Source: Craterostigma plantagineum (Eukaryota > Streptophyta > Magnoliopsida > Lamiales > Linderniaceae). From it: DNA of 64,000 nucleotides. Shown piece by piece: positions 55,615 through 64,000 of the stretch. The DNA lies in NCBI GenBank assembly GCA_027422505.1, contig JAPQWV010001061.1:1-64000 (forward strand), written 5' to 3'. A program made the translations under genes and the position numbers. Numbering within the stretch: position 1 is the first letter of the stretch; every line of letters starts with the position of its first letter. A model generated the notes under the pieces. That model saw only the letters and a list, made by a program, of their open reading frames with translations. It ran no database searches and was not told where the DNA came from.

Positions 55615-55980
55615 TTACTCGTGACCCTCCTCCGGAATTTCTCTGCGATTTTCGCCGATATCTTTTTCCTTTATATTTTGGTTATCGTCCATCAGCTTGG
55701 GGGCCTCCTTGGTCTTCGCATCGTCCTTCTCGTCCGAATCCAATTTATCAGCGAGCTTATTCCTTTCATTAATTCGTTTCCTCAAGTTGTTCATATAAGT
55801 CTCGAGGGTGTTTCTCGCGTCGACCCATTCTTTTATCTCCTTTTCTTTCTGGCGCATCTTTTCTCCGTTAACTCGTTCTTTCTCGTTAGGACTGGCCTCT
55901 GTAGGTTCTCCAGTCTTCTGTGTCGTGACTTTGCCGTCAATATGTCCCATGGCCTCCGTCGTGGCTGCATGCGCGTTCAT
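55615..55980 (-). pseudogene. Captured Hsp70/BiP C-terminal (lid) segment
   Basis: In the 121-codon frame, residues translated from about 55855 to 55640 read KEWVDARNTLETYMNNLRKR, INERNKLADKLDSDEKDD and MDDNQNIKEKDIGEN. Hsp70 chaperones, especially ER BiP, have DARNSLETYVYNM, DKLADKLESDEK and LDDNQNAEK in the same order in the helical lid of the substrate-binding domain. The spacing is preserved, so homology is very likely. Upstream residues EKERVNGEKMRQKEKEI fit the preceding helix only loosely. The ATPase and peptide-binding parts are absent. The frame is fused in orientation with the element's gag, which suggests transduction of a host mRNA. A protein effect, if any, is unknown. Confidence 0.72.
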
Positions 55981-56017
55981 CTCATCGCACTCATGCGACT
56001 CTCCTCGTACGGCTTCT

Positions 56018-56546
56018 TCAGCCTGCTGGGGAGTTGGCTTCTTTTTGTCTTTTCATCGGCATAATCGCCTTTCTTTGACACTGTCTCGTATGTCGCCATA
56101 GCTTTGACGTTCGCCCCTTTGGTATTATCTTCAGCTTCGTCGACGACGTGTGCATGGCGTCGTCGACCTCGTTCTTCATCTGCTGGGCATTCTCCGATGC
56201 CTTCACGTTGATCTCCTCAACTTTCTCAGGTGGTTTTCGTGGCGGCGTTTCTTCAATCGCCTCCTTTTTCTCGAGCTTTGAGGGCTCCTCGGCCTTTGAA
56301 TATTTTTTCTCTTCTTCATCGTCATCGGCTTTCATCTTTGATGATTCGCCCTTTTCTTTTTTCCGTCTCGGTTACTGATGGTTCATCACTTTTCTTTTCC
56401 ACTACCGGTTCAGCGTGATCCTTATCACGCTCGGTCTCCACGTCACGAGTTACCTCCTCTCGTACGGATTCGCCTTCAACGTTCTTCTCGACCTCCTTCA
56501 TCGTCTCAAGTTCGCCTATTTTTGTGGCTGAACTAGGTTGCTGCAA
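56018..56546 (-). pseudogene. Lys/Glu-rich coding region of the pol-less element
   Basis: Overlapping frames 56546-56322 and 56335-56018 encode strongly charged sequence: EVEKNVEGESVREEVTRDVE, KADDDEEEKKYSKAEEPSKL, EEINVKASENAQQMKNEVDD. The composition suggests a coiled-coil or disordered linker. The frames overlap by 14 bases and may once have been a single frame continuing gag. No specific family is recognised. Confidence 0.45.
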
Positions 56547-56914
56547 GCGTCTTTATACGCTTTCTCCAACAGATCCCAGGCTTCCTTGGCTTTTCTCGTT
56601 GCGCCTATCACCCTGGAACCGATAAAATCTATCGCCTCGTAGATGACGAGAAGCGCGAGGCCATTTTCTTTGATGGCGGCTCCCAACGTCTTCCGTCGCG
56701 ACCTTGTATACCCCGTCGTATCGGGTGAATATCCATCTTCGACTATTTTCCATAAGCCTTGCGATTTGAATAGAGCTTTCATTTCGACGCTCCACCTTGC
56801 GCAGTTATTCTCGGTGAGTTGCGGGATTAACATGTGGGCATATAATATCCGCTTCCACACCATCGGCACCATCGGCTCTGGCGACATCGACGGCTCTGTA
56901 GGCTCCGTTGACCT
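56516..56914 (-). pseudogene. Gag (UBN2/DUF4219-type) start of the pol-less element
   Basis: The frame runs downstream of the primer site and contains LIPQLTENNCARWSVEMKAL, FKSQGLWKIVEDGY, then ALLVIYEAIDFIGSRVIGAT and RKAKEAWDLLEKAYKD. This is the N-terminal half of the copia gag (DUF4219 plus UBN2). The second half is replaced by charged sequence. A parallel frame (56553-56795) holds the segment for residues in between, which indicates a small frameshift. The retained gag start includes the presumed packaging region of the RNA. Confidence 0.75.
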
Positions 56915-56916
56915 TC

Positions 56917-56929
56917 GGCTCTGATACCA
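56917..56929 (-). other. Primer-binding site of the pol-less copia-like element
   Basis: The plus strand reads GGCTCTGATACCA, three bases from the LTR start at 56933. On the element strand this is TGGTATCAGAGCC, the initiator tRNA-Met type. Confidence 0.9.
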
Positions 56930-56932
56930 TTT

Positions 56933-57334
56933 TGTTATTTTATTTTTTGTGTACAATTGATTTGTGTGAGGAACGAGTAATTAATTTGGTGAGGAGGAAC
57001 GATTTGTTTCATCAACAGAGAAACTTTTTTTCTTTTATCTGTAATACATGGCACACTGCTCGTGCCTTCTCTTTCCTTTTTTCTACTCACTCACACTTTT
57101 AACATTGCATGCATACATATATATAGCAGATACTAGCAGTGATTGGTCAAAGGATAACTACTACAAATTGCTACCATGCGTGATCTATATTTCGGCTGTA
57201 GATTTGATTTGTTTTTGACTTGGTTGGCTATATGATCTTACCTTTGGCTTCTTGGCACATATCCTATCTCGTTGGTTTATGTTATTCTTTTTTTCTTATT
57301 TTCTTGTGTGTGGCTTGATTGAGATTATCTAACA
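56933..57334 (-). repeat. 5' LTR of the pol-less copia-like element
   Basis: Begins TGTTATTTTATTTTTTG and ends GATTATCTAACA. Compared with the left LTR it differs by scattered substitutions and short indels, so the insertion is not very recent. Confidence 0.9.
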
Positions 57335-57339
57335 GAAAG

Positions 57340-58870
57340 TGCTTATTGGAATGGTGCTGGTGGGCCACAACAGTCAAAATATCATTTTCGGCCTATTCGG
57401 ACATACCGATAATCACTGCACAGGCATGAAGCCCGAACTTTTTCCAGAAAATTTCATTGGCATGATTAATACAAAATTAAGTAGTCACATGATTATTGGG
57501 TCGTCGGTCCAGGTGTTTCAGATCATATGACATATAATTTAAATAACATTGAAAATCCTATCAACCCAAAAATCTTGCAAAATGTAACAGTTGCCAATGG
57601 CCCCAAAATTCCGATTAAAGAAAACGGAACCTCAAAAGTATTGAAAAGAAATCTTCCAGATACTCTTTATTTACCTAACCTAACACAAAATCTCTTATAA
57701 GTAGGAAAAAATACCAAAGAGTTAAACTATAATTTATTTTTTCTTCAGATAAAGTAATCTTTCAAGGTCGAAGTACGGTGAAGCTGAGTGGTGAGGGTCC
57801 AATGAAGAATGGGTAGTCGAGACTAAACTTAACTCACCACAAGCCAATAGTGTTATCCATAAAAGAATGGGTCACCCTTCCCAAAAAATTCCCAAAAAAC
57901 TTATTCCAATCGTGTTTATTATTCCGAAAATTGTGATGTCTGCAAATTTTCCAAACAAACATGATTACCTTTTTTCCCGCTTCAAATAAAACAAAAAATT
58001 TATTTGGGAAAGTACATTCAAACGTTTGGGCCTGCCCTGTTGGTTCTTATAATGATTTCAAATATTTTATAATCTTTATTTATGATTTCTCTCGTATAAC
58101 TTGGCTTTTACCTCTTGAAAAATAAATCAGAAGTTTTTTCGAAATTTCAAACCTTACAGAAAATCAGTACAACTCTAAAATTAAAATTTTTTGGACAGAC
58201 AACGGTACTGAATATATTAGTAAACATTTTCTGAACTATTAAAAGACAAAGGCATATTACACCAAACAATGTGCATCAACACACCAGAACAAAACGGAGT
58301 GTGAACGAAAAAAACCGACATTTACTCAAAATGACGAGATGTCTCTTATTTCAAACCAATGTACCCAAACAATATAGTGCTTAGACGCAGTTTTCACTTC
58401 CACATATCTAATCAACAGGCTCCCTAGTGTCCAACTAAATTATAGAAGCCCGTTGGAAACTTACTTAACTAATACCCAATATTGAATATCTCAGGGTATT
58501 TGGCTGTACATGTTTTGTTCAACCAAGACTATTTTATGGGATACTCTTCTCAAAATGTTATAAATGTTATGATCCCAAGGAACAAAAATTATATATATCA
58601 AGAAATGTTATCTTTACCGAGAGTGAACCATACTTTCCATATAAGGAAGTCAATAAAGAAACCGCAGAAGAGCAATAAAACATACCCCTTCCTAATATGT
58701 TTGAACAACTAAATATAAATCAAAATGAAGACAACATTACAGAATCAAACTCATGGGAAATATAGCAGAACCAACAAAACGTCAATATCTGAGAAGATCT
58801 ATAAGAAATACAAGACCGTAAAGGCTAAGAGACTCATGTAAAATATTAAATACAAAATTCAATAAAGTTT
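57340..58870 (+). pseudogene. Degenerate copia element 3: zinc knuckle to integrase
   Basis: Plus-strand homology in several frames: FGHTDNHCTGMKPE (zinc knuckle remnant, 57396-57440), DHMTYNLNNIENP (protease end, 57526-57560), then NLPDTLYLPNLTQNLL (57650-57700). Integrase pieces include KDKGILHQTMCINTPEQNGV (58240-58300) and a further segment around 58480-58680. In-frame stops occur every few dozen codons. The copy has no recognisable LTR and ends near 58870. It was the target of the pol-less element insertion at its left edge. Confidence 0.75.
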
Positions 58871-58974
58871 CACCTTCATGTCACACCTTTTTAAGTAATA
58901 TCGCAAAACTGTCGAACCTAATAGATTTCAGGAAGCAAATAAAAAACCTACCGAATTTCTAAGAGTATTTCTAA
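58871..58974. other. Short unassigned junction
   Basis: Sequence between the end of copia element 3 and the clear start of element 4. Nothing recognisable. Confidence 0.4.
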
Positions 58975-61790
58975 GAGATTTTGGGCTGAAGCGTTGCATA
59001 CTGCTTGTCATATATCGAATGTGTTTCTTTATGCATGGTACTAAGAAAACATCTTATGAATTATTGAACGGGAAAAAGCCTACTGTCAAGTATTTCCATG
59101 TGTTTGGTTGTTATTGTTACATGTTGAATAATCGTGAGTACTTGACAAAATTTGATTCCAAAAGTAACAAGTGCATATTCCTTGGTTACTCGTCTAATAG
59201 TCGTGCATATCGTGTGTATAACTTGCGCTTGAAATCTATTCAGGCATCTGTTAATATTATATTTGATGATGCTACCGATCTTAGCAGAATTTCTCCACAA
59301 GTTGATATTTCAGATATTACAAAAGCTGTTGATGAAACAAAGGAGAATGTGAAGCGGATATTGAGTCAACACCAGACTCAACATCAATGCAAGAATAGAA
59401 CACCGAAGCTGGACCCAGCGAGGTGCGAAGAGAGCCTCATGCGAAGATACAGAAAGACTATCCCACAGACCTAACATCGGAGATGTGAACGAAGGAAGGA
59501 AAACCAAGGACAAGCCGCGCAAGGATTACAAGTCTATGGTACGGAACGTATGCATGAATACTGTATAGACTGAGGTACGTTTTAATTGTTTTCTTTCTGA
59601 GATAGAACTCAAAAATGTTCTTGAAGCTCTCAAGGATAATTTTTGGATTAATGCGATGGAAGAGGAACTCTTGCAGTTTGAGAAAAACCAAGTATGGTCC
59701 TTAGTTCCACGGCCGAAAGACATTAATGTCATAGGCACTAAGTGGATCTTTAAGAATAAATCTGATGGATTTGGTAGTGTTGTTAGGAACAAAGCACGTT
59801 TAGTAGGGCAAGGTTATACGCAAGTTGAGGGCATAGATTTTGATGAGATGTTTGCTCCTGTGGCTAGGTTAGAATCAATTAGGCTGTTGTTAGTGATTGC
59901 ATGTTGGCTTAACATCACGTTACACCAAATGTATGGTGCGTTTTAAATGGGTACATTGATAAAGATATCTATGTCGAACATCCTACGGGATTTGAAGATC
60001 CGCATTTTCCTAACCATGTATTTAAGCTGCAGAAAGCATTGTATGGACTGAAGCAAGTGCCCCGAGCTTGGTATGGTAGGTTAATCACGTTTTTACTCGA
60101 ATTTGGGTTCACTCGAGGTGAGGCAGATCGCACACTCTTTGTAAAAAGAGTCGGTGTTGACATTCTTATTGCTCAAATATACGTAGATGATATTGTGTTT
60201 GGCTCGAGCTCAGAAACTATGTTAGATCATTTTGTCCATGCCATGAACTCCACTTTTGAAATGAGCATGATTGGGGAAACTAACCTTTATATTAGGTTTG
60301 CAGATCAAGCAAAGCAGTGATGGGATTTTACGTCTCAGGAAAAGTACACTAAGAACACCGTAAAGAAGTTCGGGTTGGACACGGCGAAGGTAATGAAAAT
60401 GCCCATGGGGTCTACGCAAAAGGTAAGTAAAGATAATGTTGGATAGAATGTTAACCCAACATTATATCGATCCATGATAGGCAGTTTGTTGTACCTTTCA
60501 GCTAGTAGAACCGACATTACGTATAACTTATGTGTCTGTGCTAGATATCAATCTGAGCCTAAGGTTTCCCATCTAAATGCCGTTAAACGTATTCTTCGAT
60601 ATGTGAGTGGTTCGTGTGGCCTAGGTTGTGGTTCTCTAAAGATACTAGTATGAGTCTTGTAGGCTACAACGATGCTGATTCGGCAAGTGACGAGTATGAT
60701 CGCAAGAGCACAAGTGGCGGCTGTTTCTTCTTAGGTAACAATTTAGTTGCATGGTACAGTAAGAAACAGAATTGTGTGTCTTTATCTACTGCTGAGTCTG
60801 AGTCAGTGTTTTAAAACGCGAACAGTGCAATGTGTCGCGTTTCAGTTCAGATAGCGCGTAGCGTAAATAGAGTAGCGTATTGCGTGAGTATTTCGGACAT
60901 GCCACTTATTACGTTAAGAAACATAATTTATAACCAATTATAAATCATAAGCACATTATTCAACAAGTTTTATATAGATATGGTTCAATAATATATGTAA
61001 AATCCAATAATATATATCCCGAATAAAAAAATATACATAAAATATATTAACAAACAATTTATGTACTTCATATTTAATAGAATTGTTAAATCTAATGGCT
61101 CGCAGGATTGGGTCATCATTAAAATAAATTGAAAAATATAATTAATAAAATTTTAGAAACATAGACTTAAAAAATGTAGTATTTAGAAATAATTCTTATG
61201 GATGTCGAATAATATAAGATATGCATGTCATTTTGATCGCTGTTAAACAAAGAATAAATTAGATAAATTATTTATTTTTATCACGTATATTACGTTAGAT
61301 AATTGCTTTTATTTTTTAAGTAACTAAAAAGTTACAAAAAAATTAGTAAATATGTTAGTCAAATCAAAAAAGTACATTGCCACGTGATAGTACATCTGGT
61401 CTCAATGTTTAATACACTGTGTACACTATTTTTTTTAAAGCGTTGACGCGTTTTCATTGAAAATGATGCTAAAGCGCCTTAATTCGCGCGATAAAACGCT
61501 TTTTAAAACATTCGTCTGAGTATGTTGCTGCGGGTAGTTGCTGTATGCAATTAATGTGGTAAATAACATCTATTGTAATAACCTTAGTGCCATCAACATA
61601 TCTAAGAACCCCATCCAGCATTCAAGCACGAAGCATATAGATATAAGACATCATTTTCTGAGAGATATGTTAGAGAAAGAATTAGTGCGCATTGAGCATA
61701 TAGACACGAAACATCAGTTAACTGACATTTTCATGAAAGCATTGGATTCTGAAAGATTTTCGGACCTAAAGAAATCCATAGGTTTGCATC
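58975..61790 (+). pseudogene. Copia element 4: integrase end, RT and RNase H, split by a hAT insertion
   Basis: The frame 59019-59474 shows KTSYELLNGKKPTVKYFHVF, GCYCYMLNNREYLTKFDSKS and KCIFLGYSSNSRAYRVYN, the end of integrase. The RT starts around 59656 with FEKNQVWSLVPRPKDINVIG, TKWIFKNKSDGFG, and ARLVGQGYTQVEGIDFDEMF. It continues with LYGLKQVPRAWYGRLITFLL and IAQIYVDDIVFGSSSETMLD (60039-60225), where YVDD is intact. RNase H homology (ADSASDEYDRKSTSGGCFFL, LSTAESES) is broken at 60803 by an insertion. It resumes at 61522 and reaches NPIQHSSTKHIDIRHHFLRD and KALDSERFSDLKKSIGLHQ near 61780. Stops and shifts elsewhere prevent function. Confidence 0.87.
60804..61513. mobile_element. Non-autonomous hAT-like insertion in copia RNase H
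   Basis: The 710-bp AT-rich element is flanked by perfect 8-bp repeats GTCTGAGT at 60796-60803 and 61514-61521. The ends CAGTGTTTTAAAACGCG and CGCTTTTTAAAACATTC are imperfect inverted repeats. When the insertion is skipped, the RNase H reading frame continues across the site. There is no coding sequence inside. hAT transposases make 8-bp duplications. Confidence 0.88.
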
Positions 61791-61837
61791 AGTCGGTGTT
61801 GGTCCAACATTGCATCATAGCATATATCAAATTCGAT

Positions 61838-62345
61838 GGTTACTGCTTTAATGTTTGGTTAAATACTCTTCTCCATTTTCCTGTGAAATGACTCGATCCT
61901 TCTTGACTGGTCTTTGAATTAACCCGGTCCCTTACATATAGGCTCTTGTTAATAAGTTCCCTAGGTACACGGCATTCGCTGTGACGATGTACTCTTTGCG
62001 ACAAAAAGCAATCCTTGACGCATATAAGCCTGCTCATAAACCTTCTGCAAGATATAGGTATTTGGTAATAAGTTTCCTTAGGTACATGACATTCGCTGTG
62101 ACGATGTATTCTATGCGACAAAAAGCCAAACCTTGATGCTTAGGATATAAGGGCAGTGCATAAAATCAGATAGAAAAATAAGGTGAAAGGGTAGAAATGA
62201 AAGGGAACTGGTGAGAAGGGTTGGTCAGAAAAGTCTAGAATTACGGCATGAGAATGTTGAGTGAAATGTTGAGCAACATGTGTAACTGTGAGTTTGATCA
62301 TGCTATACTTTTGTGCTTTCGTTTATATGCATTATTTTTTAGGTC
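61838..62345 (+). mobile_element. Fragment of Athila-type 3' non-coding region (copy D)
   Basis: The segment matches 10160-10580 of copy A and 32890-33200 of copy B, including GAAATGACTCGATCC, GTACACGGCATTCGCT and GTGACGATGTA. An internal stretch of about 118 bp is duplicated in tandem (GTACACGGCATTCGCTGTG near 61970 and GTACATGACATTCGCTGTG near 62085). Neither LTR nor env-like sequence is attached. Confidence 0.8.
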
Positions 62346-62594
62346 AGCATTGTTAATTTCGTGTGTCTAGTTTTGATATCTCTCATAATTGCATTAGAAC
62401 TTCTCGAAGAACAGTTTGCTACGCTTGTCTCAAGTGCTCATCATCGACACCTTATCGGTTATCTTGATTCTACTATGGCTTTTGACTTGGTATTTTCTGT
62501 GAATCATGATTCTACTTCCTTCTTACTTTTGTGTGACTCAGTCCTCCATATACTATATTTAGCTCCATGTGTATTTAGACAGCCTTGACTTAGT
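62346..62594. other. Unassigned spacer
   Basis: AT-rich, with a 75-codon frame at 62361-62588 that shows no domain. It may be a leader of the following coding remnant. Confidence 0.4.
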
Positions 62595-64000
62595 TTGGCA
62601 TCAACCCTATTAAGTTGTCTAATTAGTTTAAAATCCAACGATCTTTCTATATCCACTCACTCCAAACAAAAAGGAAGGTCAGCAGCATTACAGAGTCCAA
62701 ATCAGGCGTCTGAACCGAGCCCTAGTCAAGCACCCGACCCTGACATGCCTCCCTCAACTACATCCAGTGCTTCAACAGATGAGATTATCGACTCTCAAAC
62801 CTACAACGACATTCCGACAGAAAGTTTCGATGAGGACTTCACTGTTTCAGGGGGAGACGAAATATCCACAGAATCGGAGTCACTTGTGTCCTCTCCGTCA
62901 CCACCGCCCCTGAAGAGGATGAGGAATTCTTCCGTGAGGATGATCTTCTCGTCACTGTGCTCAGTCGGTTGAAACGAAAGGCAGGAAAAAGGCCCATGGA
63001 ATCAGACGCAGGACCTTCTAAAAGGGCTCAAAATGGTGAGTCTTCTCTGTCGGAACGTGACGATGCTGGAGTCAATGCCAGTCCAACATTAGAGACCACA
63101 ATGTCATCAGATGATGAAATCACCTGACAGCGGATTCGGACTGGGATCTCTCTTTTCCCCCTACGAAGTTCTACTCCCAACAAAATGAGGACTTGTGGGA
63201 CTCCTTTAGCCAGCGATCCCTGAACGTTGAACGGCTCGTAGATATGGCAAGCTTTCAGAGGTATGGAGTTCTCCAGTTTCTCGAGTCGCGGCATCTAGCT
63301 AAGTCAGTCCGTTGTTTTGGCGTGTACTGCAACGAGGCAGTAAGAGAGGTATATTCTAATCTTTTTGCTCGGGTGAATGAGTCAAATTCTAGGAAGTACG
63401 AGCGTTTATTTTAGGCGGAAGATTTATGATTTTCTGCGCGTGCTATCAATGAATTTTTGGGAACTCCTGAGGTGGAGTGATTATGACTGTGACTATGATG
63501 AGGTGGCTGTTTTTATCACTGGGGGATGAAGTGAAATGGGAAGGGAATTTTGGCTCTAGGCATCTAACCTCGTTATATGCAGTGTTATTTAAAGTTGGTA
63601 TTTGCAATTGGCTCCCCACGGCTAATGATAGCAGAGTGGCGAGACCAATGGCACAACTCCTCTATGCTCTCGGGAACAATTACCGCTCAATTGGGGCGAA
63701 TTGATCCTTAATCAACTTGCATATCAAGCTGAGAAGAGCGGGAAAGGCCCACTACCCTTCCCTGCCTCATTTGGTCAATGTTGCTTCGAGGAGGATATGA
63801 GCCAACACGAAGAGATGTGATAATCCGCCAGACTCAACCTTTCCCATCCTCAGCGATCATCTCTCGGGTCCAGAAAGGGTCGTTGATCTACCCTGGCAAG
63901 GAGTTCAGGATGTTGACCCGCCTGCTGCTTCAATATCGTCTTCCACATCTCAGTTGGAAACGGCGATAAAGACTTGGATGCTTCCATTGTTGCTCTAATA
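62595..64000 (+). pseudogene. Remnant resembling putative plant transposon proteins (runs off the window)
   Basis: The first frame (62595-62972) is Ser/Pro/Gln-rich (QASEPSPSQAPDPDMPPST) and then acidic. A Lys-rich segment follows near 62970-63030. After a stop, 63193-63414 gives WDSFSQRSLNVERLVDMASF, then YGVLQFLESRHLAKSVRCFG and VYSNLFARVNESNSRKYERL. Next are FSARAINEFLGTPEVE near 63430 and a segment near 63710-63770 with NQLAYQAEKSGKGPLPFPAS. A charged N-terminus, an FxxARxINxFLG-type stretch, and a K-S-LPFP motif recall the 'putative plant transposon protein' domain, often encoded by LTR elements. Stops and shifts are frequent. The element continues beyond 64000. Confidence 0.5.

Larger units (their letters stand above)
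54468..57334 (-). mobile_element. Non-autonomous copia-like element with captured host sequence
   Basis: LTRs are at 54468-54866 and 56933-57334 (399 and 402 bp, TGTTA...TAACA) on the minus strand. A tRNA-Met primer site (56917-56929) lies next to the right LTR. Perfect 5-bp repeats GAAAG at 54463-54467 and 57335-57339 flank it. The 2.07-kb interior has a gag-like start and a long Lys/Glu-rich coding region, but no protease, integrase or RT. It must have been mobilised by another copia element. Confidence 0.9.

Overview
The window is nuclear DNA of a flowering plant, most likely a eudicot. It holds one convincing host gene with spliceable GT-AG introns, plant Ty1/copia and Athila-type Ty3/gypsy retrotransposons with their usual tRNA primer sites, an L1-like LINE, a Cassandra TRIM with 5S-rRNA-like LTRs, and Stowaway-, hAT- and Mutator-like elements. 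There are no bacterial operons. Intergenic DNA is AT-rich and most retroelement reading frames are broken, so this is old, nested repeat territory around a single gene. I did not identify the species.

Layout. 1-3.5 kb: AT-rich DNA with a Stowaway-like MITE (1003-1246) and an unclassified promoter-like island. 3.5-5.0 kb: antisense LINE ORF2 remnant. 5.0-6.8 kb: 5' end of a copia element (LTR, primer site, long leader, broken gag). 6.8-12.5 kb: 3' part of an Athila-type element, 'copy A' (pol end, env-like region, complete 3' LTR). 12.5-13.9 kb: antisense LINE ORF1. 14.7-22.3 kb: a large inverted-repeat structure with transposon debris. 22.5-34.7 kb: a Mutator-like element with long terminal inverted repeats and a FAR1-type DNA-binding domain, split by a second Athila-type element, 'copy B', whose 5' end carries a head-to-head inverted LTR. 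34.7-36.2 kb: a foldback MITE and a 1.03 kb hAT-type element with a perfect 8-bp target duplication. 37.1-41.0 kb: an element-like block with two arrays of ~310-bp tandem repeats.

41.28-43.26 kb: the host gene, a six-exon receptor-like cytoplasmic kinase (RLCK-VII/PBL type, 408 residues) with an acylation-type N-terminus and intact catalytic residues. 44.3-50.6 kb: an antisense Tork-like copia element with 5-bp target duplications; a Cassandra TRIM sits inside its right LTR. 50.7-53.5 kb: a GTACCA-rich repeat field organised as a kilobase-scale palindrome. 54.5-57.3 kb: a small antisense copia-like element without pol that carries a segment matching the C-terminal lid of Hsp70/BiP chaperones. 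57.3-61.8 kb: two further degenerate copia elements, one split by a 710-bp hAT-like insertion. 61.8-62.3 kb: a third fragment of the Athila-type 3' region. 62.6-64.0 kb: broken coding sequence resembling plant transposon proteins.

The items most worth following up are the pol-less element with the Hsp70-lid capture, the CACGGCCGTGA palindrome arrays that occur both in the LTR promoter and in the pol-env spacer of the gypsy family, the head-to-head LTR structure, and the large palindromic repeat field. All calls come from reading the sequence; no database search was run.
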